A stretch of 64,000 nucleotides of DNA from Nocardia fusca NBRC 14340. GTDB lineage: Bacteria > Actinomycetota > Actinomycetes > Mycobacteriales > Mycobacteriaceae. The notes below the pieces were generated by a model, which saw only the letters and a list, made by a program, of their open reading frames with translations, made no database searches and was not told the DNA's origin. The number at the start of each line of letters is the position of its first letter. Within the stretch, counting starts at the first letter, position 1. A program made the translations under genes and the position numbers. Shown piece by piece: positions 41,457 through 51,139 of this stretch. The DNA lies in the NCBI RefSeq assembly GCF_001618425.1, contig NZ_BDCU01000050.1:62001-126000 (forward strand). The letters run 5' to 3'.

Positions 41457-42906
41457 AGCGGGGGAGCATTTCCTCCCAGCTGCTGTGACCTACGGCCACC
41501 AGATCGGTCTGCCGGTAGAGCCGACCGTCCGAACCCAGGTATTCCCCCGTATCCGGGTCGTACTGGGCGAAGGCGACGGTCGGCGCGCCGCCCGGCGCGG
41601 TCGCGGTATCAGCGGCCGGTGCGTTGCCCGGCGGTGGGGAGAACCGTGAATCCGGGGGAATCCCCTGGCCTTCCAGTTCCGGATCGCGCGGGTACGGACC
41701 GACCACCGGCTGTTCCGGCGCTACCGGAACGTAGTCCTGGTCGCTGTTGCAGATCGCCGCGGTCGGCGCGCGTTTGCCGGGATGGCCCGCGCAGGGGATA
41801 TTGCGGGCACCGCGTACGGCCACCGAATGATTCTGTGGCAATTTGCAGTACAGATTGTCCGGGGTGTCGATGGTGGTGACATCCTGCGGGGAACGCCACT
41901 CCGAGGGCGGGAGGAAACCGACCGTACAGGCCGGCGGGTCGGAGACACCGCTGATACGGAAGTCGCCGAGCCCCAGCCCGGACGCGTTCTTGGTCGGTTG
42001 CACCGCCTGGACCAGCGACACCACCGGCGGTAACAGCACCAACAGCTGCTCCAGACTCGCGTTGTAGGTGACCGCGAGCCCGCCCACCGAGGTGAGGTTG
42101 GCCAGCAGTACCGGGAGCGTCAGCTTCACGGAGTCCAGCAGCTGGGACACTTCGTCGGCGAAACCCGGCCCGGAGTGCAGTAGCGTTCGCAGCTGAGGAT
42201 CGTTGGTCACCAGTTGCCCGGTGACATCGGCGGTGGCGCGGGTCCAGATCCGGATCGCGTCGGCCGACCGGACCTGCGAATCCAGGAGCGGCACGGCATC
42301 TTCCACCAGCATCCGGGTGTTGTCGCCGACCCCGTTCATGGTCGTCGTCAGTTTTTCGGCGGAGCTCAGCAGCGAATCGAGATCGTCGCCCGCGCCGTGC
42401 ACACCCGCGAACATCTCGTCGAGCAGACGGCGCAGATCGTCCTTCGGGATCGTGCCGACGAGTGCGCTGAGCCGGTCCAGCATCGGGCCGACGGGCTGCG
42501 GGATCTCGGTGTCACGGCGCTCGATGGTGGCGCCGTCGTAGAGGTACGGGGGCGAATCGGTGCGCGGGAGCAGATCCACGTACTGCTCGCCGACCGCCGA
42601 TACGCTGCGCACCTCGGCGGTGAGATCGGCCGGGATCCGCGGCGAGCCGTCGATCGCGAGGGTGGCCCGCACGCTGTCGCCGGTCAGCTCGACGCGGGTC
42701 ACCTTCCCCACCTGGGTCCCCCGGTAGGTGACATTGCCGAACCGATAGAGACCACCGGCCTCGGGCAGTTCCACGGTCACATCGATGGTGCCGACGCCGG
42801 CCAGGGCCGGCAACTTCATATAGATCACCGACATCACGACCAGGCCGATCACCGAGACGATACTGAAGATGATCAGCTGGGCACGGACGAAACGGGACAG
42901 CAGCAT
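41455..42906 (-). CDS. mceF: Mce-family protein, MceF type
   Basis: A 483-residue Mce protein, the last gene of the operon. It has an N-terminal membrane helix (AQLIIFSIVSVIGLVVMSVIY, cytoplasmic start MLLSRFVR), the MlaD/Mce domain (GGLYRFGNVTYRGTQVGKV; VSAVGEQYVDLLP), a helical needle region and a Pro/Ala-rich C-terminus ending with SSWEEMLPR. ATG 42906 overlaps the mceE stop by one base; the longer frame to 44148 is antisense-like overlap. Six Mce proteins form the heterohexameric periplasmic tunnel that carries lipids or steroids. Confidence 0.93.
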   Translation of the reverse strand: MLLSRFVRAQLIIFSIVSVIGLVVMSVIYMKLPALAGVGTIDVTVELPEAGGLYRFGNVTYRGTQVGKVTRVELTGDSVRATLAIDGSPRIPADLTAEVRSVSAVGEQYVDLLPRTDSPPYLYDGATIERRDTEIPQPVGPMLDRLSALVGTIPKDDLRRLLDEMFAGVHGAGDDLDSLLSSAEKLTTTMNGVGDNTRMLVEDAVPLLDSQVRSADAIRIWTRATADVTGQLVTNDPQLRTLLHSGPGFADEVSQLLDSVKLTLPVLLANLTSVGGLAVTYNASLEQLLVLLPPVVSLVQAVQPTKNASGLGLGDFRISGVSDPPACTVGFLPPSEWRSPQDVTTIDTPDNLYCKLPQNHSVAVRGARNIPCAGHPGKRAPTAAICNSDQDYVPVAPEQPVVGPYPRDPELEGQGIPPDSRFSPPPGNAPAADTATAPGGAPTVAFAQYDPDTGEYLGSDGRLYRQTDLVAVGHSSWEEMLPR

Positions 42907-44174
42907 CAGCGGCCTCCGATCCCGGGTGGCAGGGGTATCTGGGGTAGTGGGAGCTGCGGTAGCGGGAACGGCAGACCGGGGGCGGGCGCCGGGGCCGGAG
43001 CGGGCGCCGGGGTGGGTGCGGGGGCCGGAGCGGGTGGTGACGCCGCGGCCGGAGGCGCGGTGATACCGAATCCGAGCGGATTCCTGGTCTGCTCCGCGTA
43101 ACCCGGGTCGCCCACCGCCGCCTGGATGACCGCGGTCGGGTCGCCCCACGGAGTCCCCAGCAGGAGTTCCCGGCGCAGCCGCGGAATGGTGAGGTCGACG
43201 GTCGCGAACAGATTGATGAAATCGCCCCGCACACCGTTGTCGACCAGATACTGCCCGTACGGGAACACGGTGGCGAACGCGATGGCCCTGTTGATATCGG
43301 GTCCGACATCGGCCAGTGCCCGCAGCGTGGGTTCCAGATTGCGCAGGTTGGTCAGCAGATCGTCGTGCACGGCCGTCAATACGCCGTTGGCGGTATCGCT
43401 GAAGATGCGCAGCCGCTCCAGCGCGCCGGTCAGATCGGGGCGCTCCCGGATCAGCACGTCCAGCGCGGGTGGGATCTTGCGCAACGCCTCGGTGAGCACA
43501 TCGCGCTGCGCGGCGAAAGTACCGCCCAGCCGGTTGAGACCGTCGATGGTGGCGACGATATCGGCGCGCTGCGCGTCGAGGGTGCCGAGGAAGACGTCCA
43601 AGCGGTCGAGCAGGGCGCGGATATCGGTCTCCCGGCCCTCGAACGCCGCGCCGAGACTGCTGACGATATCGCCGACCTGTCCCAGGCCGCCGCCGTTGAC
43701 CACCACCGACAACGAGGCCAGAGTCTGCTCGGTGGAGGGATAGGTCGTGGTGTCGTCGAGTTCGATGCGGGCGCCGGATTCCAGGTGCCCCTGCGGCGCC
43801 TGACCGGGCGGCGGATCCAGTGCCAAGTGCATCGACCCCAGCAGGCTGGTCTGCCCGACCCGGGCCTGCGCGTTCGCCGGAACCACCTCGCCGGCCTGAA
43901 CGCTCACCTCCACCAGCGCATGCCAGTTCTCGACATGGATATCGCCGACACTGCCGACCACCACATCGTCGATCAGCACCGGCGAGTTCGGGGTGAGCGT
44001 GCCGACATCGGCCATCTCGACATAGAGCGTCGTGGCTCCGTCCCCCCGGCCCGTGGCACCCGGTAACGGAAGGGAGTTCACCCCGTCCCACGCGCATCCG
44101 GATGCGGTGACCACCACACACGCGCAGCCCAGCACGGCCCTGCGCCACTTCCGTGGACGTCCCGGTATCGCCAT
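42906..44174 (-). CDS. mceE: Mce-family lipoprotein, MceE type
   Basis: A 422-residue Mce protein with a lipoprotein signal: basic start, hydrophobic stretch and lipobox TASGC at residues 23-27, as in LprN-type MceE. The Mce domain follows (YVEMADVGTLTPNSPVLIDDVVVGSV), then the helical region and a C-terminal run of Ala-Pro repeats. It begins 4 bases after mceD and overlaps mceF by one base. The lipid anchor places one side of the tunnel at the membrane or cell envelope. Confidence 0.93.
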   Translation of the reverse strand: MAIPGRPRKWRRAVLGCACVVVTASGCAWDGVNSLPLPGATGRGDGATTLYVEMADVGTLTPNSPVLIDDVVVGSVGDIHVENWHALVEVSVQAGEVVPANAQARVGQTSLLGSMHLALDPPPGQAPQGHLESGARIELDDTTTYPSTEQTLASLSVVVNGGGLGQVGDIVSSLGAAFEGRETDIRALLDRLDVFLGTLDAQRADIVATIDGLNRLGGTFAAQRDVLTEALRKIPPALDVLIRERPDLTGALERLRIFSDTANGVLTAVHDDLLTNLRNLEPTLRALADVGPDINRAIAFATVFPYGQYLVDNGVRGDFINLFATVDLTIPRLRRELLLGTPWGDPTAVIQAAVGDPGYAEQTRNPLGFGITAPPAAASPPAPAPAPTPAPAPAPAPAPGLPFPLPQLPLPQIPLPPGIGGR

Positions 44175-44178
44175 CCGG

Positions 44179-45426
44179 TCACCGCCCGCCGGGGAAGAGG
44201 ATTTCGGCGAGGGCGGGTGCCGGCGGTGGGGGCGGCGCGGCCGGGCTCACCACCTGGGCAGCGGGCGGAACCAGCCCGGGTTCGCTGTAGATGACATTGT
44301 CCGGCGCCGCCGAGGGCCCGAGGGCGGGATTCACCGGTACGGGCAGATAGTTGAAATTCAACAGCCCGAGCACCGGCCCCAGATAGTCGCGGCATTTGCG
44401 GGCGGCTTCGGCGGCGCCGATGTTCTCCACGCTGGCGATACCGCCGCAGACGAACTCGATCGGGTTGGAGAAGTTGTTCAATACGAAAACCCCTGCCTCG
44501 GTCCCGGTATCGGGGTTGTAGATGTTGTAGAAGTTGGCCAGGCTGGTCGGGAAGATGTGCAGCAACTCCTCGAGTTCGCCGCGATTGTCGACGAGGTTCT
44601 GCGTGACATCGGCCAGCCGTCCCACCTGTTCACCGGCCTTGTCCCGGTTCTCCGAGACGAAGCGCTGCACCTCCCCGACGGCGATGGCGAGATTGTTCAG
44701 GGCCGCATCGAGATCGGACCGGCTGCTGTCGAGCACGCTGGTGAGGGTCGCCAGCCGGTTCTGGAACTGCACGATCTGCACATTGCTGTCACGCAACGCG
44801 GTCACGAAGACCTGGAGGTTCTTTATCGTGTCGGCGATATCGCCGCTACCGCTCGCCAGAATCCGGCCGACCCCGGATAGTTGCGTCAGCACCTGCCGCA
44901 GTTTCTCGCCGTTACCGCCGAGAGCGTCGGCGGCGCTGTCGATGAACCGGCCCGCGGGTCCGGAGGACTGATCGCCGTCGGGGCCCAGTTCGGTGGCCAG
45001 CCGGGTGAGCTGGGTTTTGATCTCGTCCCACTCCACCGGCACCGCGGTACGCTCCAGCGGGATCACCGCCCCGTCGGGCATGATGTCGCCGTTCCCCCGG
45101 TAGGCGGGGGTGAGCTGGACATATCGTGAATCGACCAGGCTCTGCGCCACGATGACCGCACCGGCGTTCGCCGGGATATCCACCTCCCGGTCCACGTGCA
45201 GTTCCATTTCCACGGTGGTGCCGTGCGGTTCGATACCCGCGATGGTTCCGACCTTCACCCCGGATACCCGGACATCGTCGCCTGGGTAGATGGCGGTGGC
45301 GGTGGTGAAGATCGCGCGAACAGTATCGGGTGCCAGAAACGTACGGTTCACCGCCACGAACGTGGCGGCCACCACCGCGACGGCCAGTGCACCGGCGGCC
45401 ACGCGCAGGACCAGTGTCCGGTTCAT
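44179..45426 (-). CDS. mceD: Mce-family protein, MceD type
   Basis: A 415-residue Mce protein with an N-terminal signal-anchor (LVLRVAAGALAVAVVAATFVAV region), the Mce domain (ATAIYPGDDVRVSGVKVGTI; SLVDSRYVQLTP), a long helical region with many D/N/L heptads, and a Pro-rich end. ATG 45426 overlaps the mceC stop by 4 bases. The order yrbEA-yrbEB-mceA-F is complete in this window. Confidence 0.93.
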   Translation of the reverse strand: MNRTLVLRVAAGALAVAVVAATFVAVNRTFLAPDTVRAIFTTATAIYPGDDVRVSGVKVGTIAGIEPHGTTVEMELHVDREVDIPANAGAVIVAQSLVDSRYVQLTPAYRGNGDIMPDGAVIPLERTAVPVEWDEIKTQLTRLATELGPDGDQSSGPAGRFIDSAADALGGNGEKLRQVLTQLSGVGRILASGSGDIADTIKNLQVFVTALRDSNVQIVQFQNRLATLTSVLDSSRSDLDAALNNLAIAVGEVQRFVSENRDKAGEQVGRLADVTQNLVDNRGELEELLHIFPTSLANFYNIYNPDTGTEAGVFVLNNFSNPIEFVCGGIASVENIGAAEAARKCRDYLGPVLGLLNFNYLPVPVNPALGPSAAPDNVIYSEPGLVPPAAQVVSPAAPPPPPAPALAEILFPGGR

Positions 45427-46454
45427 CGCGGCGCCCCCGGTTGCGGTGCGGGTGGTTGCGGGACCGACCCGCCGAACGCGGCGTCGACGAACGGCCGGAT
45501 CCACTGGGCCGGAATCAGGTTGGCGACGTAGGCGTTGTAGAACGGGCCGCCCGACACCGCCTCCCCCTGGGTGAGCGACGCCTTGGCCAGACCCGGTATC
45601 GCCTTGGCGATATTGTCCCGATTCCGCTGGAGCACTTCGGTGACCGAGTTGAGGCGGTCCAGGGCGGGCCCCAATTCGGCCTCGTTGTCGGCGACCAGCT
45701 TGGTCAGTTGGTCGGCGACGGCCGCCGTATTGGCCAGCAGAGTCGCGATCGCCTGCCGCCGATCGTCGAGAACCCCGATCAGGGTATTGGCATTGAGCAG
45801 CATGGTGTTCACCTGCTGACTACGGTCGGCCAGGATCCCGGTGACGTCACGGGCCGCGGCGAGTAGATCCCGTAGCGCGGTATTGCGACTGTTGATGGCT
45901 CTCGACAGTTCGGACAGTCCGTCGAATGCGGGTCCCAGCTGCGGCGCGATCGAATCGAGCGTGGCGGAAAGCATGTTCAGCGAATTGTTCAGCGAATCGG
46001 TATCCATCGCGCCTGCGTTGCCGGTGAGGTCGCCCAGTGCGTCGGTCAGCGAATACGGCGAGGAGGTGCGTTCGACCGGAATGGTGGCCAGCGGGCGCAG
46101 GTGCTCGTCGCCGCGCGAGACCACGGTCATGATCCGTTTGCCCAGCAGCGAACCGGTTTTGATCTGCACCGTGCTGTCGGCGCCCACCGGCACCGAACTA
46201 CGCACGGTGAACAGGACGCGTGCGTCCCCGTTGTCCAGCCGTACCTCGGTCACCGAACCGACCTTCACACCCGACACGATCACCTCGTCCCCGGCTTCCA
46301 GCCCCCCGGCCTCCTCGAAGACGGCCTGGTAGCGGACGGTCGTGCCCCAGGCGATCACCTGTTGCGACTGCAGCCCCAGAGAGATGACACAGATAATGAG
46401 CACGAGCCCGACCAGGCCGTGTCGCAGCAGATGACTTCCGCGGTATCGAAACAT
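45423..46454 (-). CDS. mceC: Mce-family protein, MceC type
   Basis: A 343-residue Mce protein. The signal-anchor is HGLVGLVLIICVISLGL; the Mce domain has AGGLEAGDEVIVSGVKVGSV and SLLGKRIMTVV; the helical region follows and the C-terminus is short and Pro-rich. ATG 46454 comes one base after the mceB stop; GTG 46466, overlapping mceB by 11 bases, is an equally possible start. It is shorter than the other Mce proteins here, as usual for some MceC members. Confidence 0.9.
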   Translation of the reverse strand: MFRYRGSHLLRHGLVGLVLIICVISLGLQSQQVIAWGTTVRYQAVFEEAGGLEAGDEVIVSGVKVGSVTEVRLDNGDARVLFTVRSSVPVGADSTVQIKTGSLLGKRIMTVVSRGDEHLRPLATIPVERTSSPYSLTDALGDLTGNAGAMDTDSLNNSLNMLSATLDSIAPQLGPAFDGLSELSRAINSRNTALRDLLAAARDVTGILADRSQQVNTMLLNANTLIGVLDDRRQAIATLLANTAAVADQLTKLVADNEAELGPALDRLNSVTEVLQRNRDNIAKAIPGLAKASLTQGEAVSGGPFYNAYVANLIPAQWIRPFVDAAFGGSVPQPPAPQPGAPR

Positions 46455-46455
46455 C

Positions 46456-47472
46456 TCAGGGAGCACACCTTCCGTCGGTCTGTACGGCGGCCGGGATCTC
46501 CACGACCTGGCCGGACAGATCGTTGACCCGCAGCGTCAGATCGCACAGGTAGTACTGGATGAAGTTGCCGTAGGCGCCGGTACGCACCAGTTTCCGGAAG
46601 TTCTCCGGGGCCTTCTGCAGAGCGGTATCCAGGGTTTGTTTGTCGCCGTCGATATTGGCGGCCAGCCGGTTGACCTGGGCGATGGCCCCGGCCAGCGGCG
46701 GGCGGCCCTGGGTGAGTAGATCGGCGACCGTGGCGGTGCCGCCCTCCAGGGCGTCGATCGCCGCGCCGATGGGATCGCGCTCGTTGCTGAGCTGGGTGAT
46801 CAGCTGTTCGAGCCGATCCACCAGGTTGGAGAACTGGCCGCCCTCCGACTGCAATGTCGTCAGCACGGTTTTCAGGTCGTCGATCAGCTGCGCGATCACC
46901 TGGTTGTTATCGGCCAGCGCCGCGGAGAACGAGGCAGTCCGGCCGAGGATGGAGTTCACCGTGCCCTCCTTGCCCTGCACGATCTCCAGCAGCGACCAGG
47001 TCAGCGCGTTCACATCGCGTGCGTTCAAGCCCTGGATCACCGGTTTCAACCCGCCCAGCAAGAGGTCCAGGTCCAGCGCGCCGACGGTGTTCTCGATCGG
47101 GAGTTCCCCGCCGGCGGGCAGGTCGTTGCCGGGTTTGTCGACGAGTTCGAGGTAGCGGTCGCCGACGAGGTTGAGGTACCGCACCGCTACCTGGGTGCCG
47201 GTGGTCAGCGGCAACGCGTTGTCGGCGTCGAATTCCACTCGTACCCGCTGGTCGGGCCGGAGCTCGACGCCTCGCACCGAACCCACCACGACACCGGAGA
47301 CCCGGACGGTATCGCCTTCGCGCAGACCCGAGGTATCGGCGAACACCGCCGAGTACTCGTGGGTGGATCCGCTGCGGTACTCACCGAACACGATGATCAG
47401 GCAGCCCGAGAGCACGACCATCACCGCGGCGAAGATCCCGAATTTCAGCAGGGGCGTATTCCGATTGCTCAT
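46456..47472 (-). CDS. mceB: Mce-family protein, MceB type
   Basis: A 338-residue Mce protein with a membrane anchor (FGIFAAVMVVLSGCLIIVFG), the Mce domain (TSGLREGDTVRVSGVVVGSV; YLNLVGDRYLELV), and a helical region ending in a Cys-containing tail (YYLCDLTLRV, TDGRCAP) that could form a disulfide. ATG 47472 overlaps the mceA stop by 4 bases; the frame to 47637 was not used. Confidence 0.93.
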   Translation of the reverse strand: MSNRNTPLLKFGIFAAVMVVLSGCLIIVFGEYRSGSTHEYSAVFADTSGLREGDTVRVSGVVVGSVRGVELRPDQRVRVEFDADNALPLTTGTQVAVRYLNLVGDRYLELVDKPGNDLPAGGELPIENTVGALDLDLLLGGLKPVIQGLNARDVNALTWSLLEIVQGKEGTVNSILGRTASFSAALADNNQVIAQLIDDLKTVLTTLQSEGGQFSNLVDRLEQLITQLSNERDPIGAAIDALEGGTATVADLLTQGRPPLAGAIAQVNRLAANIDGDKQTLDTALQKAPENFRKLVRTGAYGNFIQYYLCDLTLRVNDLSGQVVEIPAAVQTDGRCAP

Positions 47473-48740
47473 CGCGGTGCTTCCTTCCCGGCGGCGGCCG
47501 GACCGAACAGCGCTCTGGCCAGTGATTCGGTGTTCAACGACAGCGCCGGGCGGAACGGGCCGGCCTGCGGATCGGCGCCGACATCGGTGACCACGAACGG
47601 CGGGAAGTCCTCGTAGCCGACCGGCAGCATCGAACACTGCGGCCCGCCCTTGGCCGCGACCTTCGGGAGATGCTCCGGATACCGGTACGGTTCCACACCC
47701 CAGAGGAAGTTCGCCGACAACCCGATTCCGGGCACCTGCACCGGTTTCACCGACGCCAGATAGCCGAGGCCGTCCAATGCGCAGGTCAGCGCCGTGTGGT
47801 AGCGGTTGGTGAGATCGGTGGTGGGCACGAGCGCGTCCAGCGAACTCACCAGCGCCGGACCGTTGTCACCGACCACCCGGTTGCCGGTATCGGCCAAACC
47901 GATCAGGCTCATGAGCAGGACGTCGAGTTGCTGCTGTTCGGCCACCACCGTATTGCTCAGCGCGGTGGCATTGCCCACGATGTCCACCAGCGGTTGTGCC
48001 GAATCCGCGTAGATCCCCGCGACCTGCGGCGCCATCGCGAGATCGGCACGCAATGCGGGGAGAGCGGGTTCCAGCTTCGCCAGGAAAGCGTTCAGATCGA
48101 CCATCATCTGGCCCACCCGGTCACCGCGTCCGCGCATCGCGCCCGCGAGCGCCCCGAGGGTCTCGTTGAGCTTCTCCGGCTGGATCTCACCCAGTACCTG
48201 GGTGAGCTGCTGGAACACCGTGTTGATCTCGACAGTCACCTTCTCGGCGGCGAATACCTGGCCGGGTTCGAGATGGCGGTCCGAGGGCCGGTCGGGTGGC
48301 ACCAGCTGGATGTACTTGGCGCCGAATACCGTGGTGGAGGCGATATCCACGGTGACATCGGCGGGAATGCGGTCCAGATTGCCCCGATCGATGGCGAGTT
48401 CGATCTCGGCGGTGCCGTCGGATCGTTCGGCGATGGACCGCACCGCACCCACCGTCACACCGCGCAGTTTCACCTCGGCGTCGGGGTACATCACCAGGCC
48501 GGCGCGCGGCGAATGCACCGTGACCGCCACGGTATCGGCGAAACCACCCTGGAACAGGGTGACCGCGAGGACCACGATCGCGGTACCCGCGGCGATCGCC
48601 GCCAGGCCCGCCGCGGGCCGGCCCGCGGCGGACAGCGGCCGGAGCCGAGCACGCCACCGCCGCCCAGCGGAGGCAGCAGGCTGCGGAACCGCCGGTGGAC
48701 GGTTCGCCCACGGCTGCGTGTGTTGTGTCACCGGTGCCAT
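47469..48740 (-). CDS. mceA: Mce-family protein, MceA type
   Basis: A 423-residue Mce protein. The N-terminal 45 residues are Pro/Arg-rich and cytoplasmic; a membrane helix follows (AAGLAAIAAGTAIVVLAVTLF), then the Mce domain (AGLVMYPDAEVKLRGVTVGAV; STTVFGAKYIQLVPP), the long helical region with NTVFQQLTQVLGEIQPEKLNETL, and a C-terminal globular part with two Cys (LTCALDG, GGPQCSM). It begins 2 bases after yrbEB. It is the founding member of this Mce set. Confidence 0.94.
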   Translation of the reverse strand: MAPVTQHTQPWANRPPAVPQPAASAGRRWRARLRPLSAAGRPAAGLAAIAAGTAIVVLAVTLFQGGFADTVAVTVHSPRAGLVMYPDAEVKLRGVTVGAVRSIAERSDGTAEIELAIDRGNLDRIPADVTVDIASTTVFGAKYIQLVPPDRPSDRHLEPGQVFAAEKVTVEINTVFQQLTQVLGEIQPEKLNETLGALAGAMRGRGDRVGQMMVDLNAFLAKLEPALPALRADLAMAPQVAGIYADSAQPLVDIVGNATALSNTVVAEQQQLDVLLMSLIGLADTGNRVVGDNGPALVSSLDALVPTTDLTNRYHTALTCALDGLGYLASVKPVQVPGIGLSANFLWGVEPYRYPEHLPKVAAKGGPQCSMLPVGYEDFPPFVVTDVGADPQAGPFRPALSLNTESLARALFGPAAAGKEAPR

Positions 48741-48742
48741 CC

Positions 48743-49600
48743 CTACCCCGACAGCTCGAAGTTTCCGTTGGACCCGTACACGGCGAGCGAGACCAGCAGG
48801 GTCACCGACACCACCGCGATGAGCGAAGTCCGTACGGCGTTACCGACCGCTGTCCCGACGCCCGAAGGTCCACCCGCGGCGAAGAACCCGAAATAGGTGT
48901 GGATCAGCAGGATCGTGAGCGCCATGAGGATCGCCTGCAGGAAAGACCACAGCAGATCGATCGGATTCAGAAAAGTGGCGAAGTAGTGGTCGTACAGTCC
49001 CGAGGACTGTCCCAGGATCACCACGGTGGTGAGCCGGCTCGCGAGGAACGACGCCACCACCGCGATCGCGTACAAGGGGGTGATCGCGATCATCCCTGCC
49101 ACGATCCGGGTGCCGACCAGATAGGCGATCGGTTCTATCGCAATGGATTCCAGCGCATCGATCTCCTCGTTGATGCGCATGGCGCCGAGTTGGGCGGTGA
49201 CACCGGCGCCAAAGGTCGCCGCCAGCCCGATACCCGCCATCACCGGCGCGGAGATCCGGACGTTGATGAACGCGGACAGAAAGCCGGTGAGCGCCTCGAT
49301 CCCGATATCGCCGAGCGAGCTGTAGCCCTGGACCGCGAGCGTGCCGCCGGCTGCCAGGGTCAGAAAGCTGACGATCACCACTGTGCCGCCGAATGCCGCC
49401 AGCGTGCCGGCGCCCATACTGATCTCCGCGATCAGCCGGACGGTTTCCCTCTTGTACCGCCATGCCGCCATCGGCGCGAATGCCAGGGCCTTGACATAGA
49501 AGATGGCATGGTCGCCGACTCGGCCCAGAACATCCACCGGCTTCCGCAGTCTGCGGACGAGTACCGGATAGCGCGTGGTCAGTACCTCGGAGGCCGTCAT
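48743..49600 (-). CDS. yrbEB: YrbE/MlaE-type permease, subunit B
   Basis: A 285-residue integral membrane protein of the MlaE permease family with about five to six helices and the family signature GAGVTAQLGAMRINEEIDALESIAIEP (positions about 135-160, quoted by its core EEIDAL), which contacts the MceG/MlaF ATPase. It starts 13 bases after yrbEA and ends 2 bases before mceA. With YrbEA it forms the inner-membrane channel of the Mce importer. The ATPase is not in this window, as is usual in actinobacteria. Confidence 0.94.
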   Translation of the reverse strand: MTASEVLTTRYPVLVRRLRKPVDVLGRVGDHAIFYVKALAFAPMAAWRYKRETVRLIAEISMGAGTLAAFGGTVVIVSFLTLAAGGTLAVQGYSSLGDIGIEALTGFLSAFINVRISAPVMAGIGLAATFGAGVTAQLGAMRINEEIDALESIAIEPIAYLVGTRIVAGMIAITPLYAIAVVASFLASRLTTVVILGQSSGLYDHYFATFLNPIDLLWSFLQAILMALTILLIHTYFGFFAAGGPSGVGTAVGNAVRTSLIAVVSVTLLVSLAVYGSNGNFELSG

Positions 49601-49613
49601 CGGATACCTCCTC

Positions 49614-50408
49614 TCACCCGGTCGTCAACTGGATACCGATGGCCGTGACCATCACATTGATCGCGAAAAGCGACATGAACGCATAGACCACGGTCTCGTT
49701 GACAGCGTTGCCGACAGCTTTGGCGCCGCCGGTGACGATCAGCCCGCGGTAACAGGCGACCATCCCGGCGACGAAGCCGAAGAGCAGTGCCTTGACCGAG
49801 GAGATGATCACTTCGTTGATTCCGGTGAGCAGGGTGATTCCAGCGACGAACGCGCCCGGGTTGACGTCCTGCACGTACACCGAGAACACATAGCCACCGA
49901 CTACGCCGATGATGCAGACGAGACTGTTCAACAACACAGCCACCAGGCCGGAGGCCAGCATGCGCGGGGTGACCAGGCGCTGGACCGGGTCGATTCCGAG
50001 CACCTCCATGGCCGCGATCTCCTCCCGGATGGTCCGGGAGCCCAGGTCGGCGCACATGGCGGTGGCACCGGATCCGGCCACGATCAGCACCGTCACCATC
50101 GGTCCCACCTGGGTCACCGCGCCGAAGGCCGCGCCCGCCCCGGAGAGGTCGGCGGCGCCCAGTTCACGCAGCAGGATATTCAGCGTGAAGCTGACCAGCA
50201 CGGTGAACGGGATCGCCACCAGGAGCGTGGGAACCAGCGAGACCCGCACGATGAACCACGCCTGTTCGAGGAACTCCCGGGTCTGGAAAGGCCGGCGGAA
50301 GGTGAATTTCACCGCGTCGGCGGTCATGGCGAACAGTCCGCCCACAGTCTGGAGAGGTCCGGTGACGCGATCCTTGGCACGGATCCAGACCGGGGTGCGG
50401 GTGGTCAT
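49614..50408 (-). CDS. yrbEA: YrbE/MlaE-type permease, subunit A
   Basis: A 264-residue MlaE-family permease. Signature GSGATAMCADLGSRTIREEIAAMEVLG (about residues 108-134; core REEIAAMEVLG) and hydrophobic helices at FTVLVSFTLNILL, LVAVLLNSLVCIIGVVGG and YAFMSLFAINVMVTAIG are clear. It is the first gene of the Mce operon and has GAGGCG upstream of ATG 50408. The promoter must lie in the 731-base gap to its right, where a GAGAAT-type site occurs about 280 bases upstream. Confidence 0.94.
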   Translation of the reverse strand: MTTRTPVWIRAKDRVTGPLQTVGGLFAMTADAVKFTFRRPFQTREFLEQAWFIVRVSLVPTLLVAIPFTVLVSFTLNILLRELGAADLSGAGAAFGAVTQVGPMVTVLIVAGSGATAMCADLGSRTIREEIAAMEVLGIDPVQRLVTPRMLASGLVAVLLNSLVCIIGVVGGYVFSVYVQDVNPGAFVAGITLLTGINEVIISSVKALLFGFVAGMVACYRGLIVTGGAKAVGNAVNETVVYAFMSLFAINVMVTAIGIQLTTG

Positions 50409-51139
50409 CCGCGCCTCGCGGTGCCGGTAGTCGAAGCCGCCGGATCGTTCGGGCGGTCCCCCGGTCGGCCCGGGACCCGCCCGGGCAACGAGGAATTCGG
50501 CATCGAAGTGCTCCTGTCGAACGATCGACGGCTCGGTGGGGGCGCCGGACGGCGTGCTCCCACCGGGACGGGGCGGCTCCGGGGGAGCCGCGGCGCGGCG
50601 AGCTGTACCCGGGGGGACGGCTACGGATCAGGATCCGCTGGCTGCGGCCGTCTCAGTCGGCATGCTGTCGCATATCACGGTACGGAAATGTCATTCTCGA
50701 TTTCCAATAGGATGACATTCAGATTGGGAGAATTCAACACTTGTCGCCAAGTTCCCCGGAACACCCAGGCAGATCGGGCAAACGGTCGCGCGAACGCAGC
50801 GAAACCGCCTCGAACAGGCAGGATCCTCCGCCGCGGGGCGCGGTGGAACCCACGCGCCAACCCCCGGGGCGACTCCAGGGGCTGTGAAATTCAACGTTTC
50901 AAAATCCCCGGCACTTCGGCCTCGGAGTGAATTCGCACGAATGCGTACGAAACGCTTTATAGTGAACCCGGACCCGACACCGAGCCGCGAACGGAAAATC
51001 AGCGGCGCCACCGCACCTCTCGGAGGCCCGGCCCGCTGCCGCCACACCACTGTCCGGGTCGGCGCGCGACCGCACCGACCCGGCCGGTCACTCCCACACC
51101 CCTACGGGATCCCCCACCGCGGGATGCGTCGACGATGCC
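50409..51139. other. Long intergenic control region before the Mce operon
   Basis: No convincing gene is seen in these 731 bases. The part next to yrbEA (50409-50680) is GC-rich and may be a long 5' leader. The middle (50680-50730) is AT-richer and carries the GAGAAT-type dyad. At 50884-50960 there is another AT-richer stretch with TGAAA/TTTCA arms and TTCG/CGAA motifs, possibly a second promoter or a site for the flanking gene. Confidence 0.6.
50684..50719. promoter_or_regulatory. Degenerate GAGAAT-type site with AATGTCAT inverted repeat
   Basis: GGAAATGTCATTCTC (50684-50698) keeps the full ATTCTC half-site and matches the dyad at 11 of 15 positions. AATGTCAT (50687-50694) is inversely repeated as ATGACATT at 50712-50719. 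The pair could be two regulator sites about one and a half helical turns apart in the presumed Mce promoter. Confidence 0.5.

Noticed and set aside
42906..44148. N-terminal extension of mceF to 44148
   Set aside because: It would overlap nearly all of mceE in another frame and is Arg/Gly/Ala-rich; the one-base stop/start overlap at 42906 and the membrane anchor right after it fix the true start.
50691..51050. Possible 119-residue gene before the Mce operon
   Set aside because: Composition looks non-coding, it crosses the operator-like dyad, and no family feature is visible.
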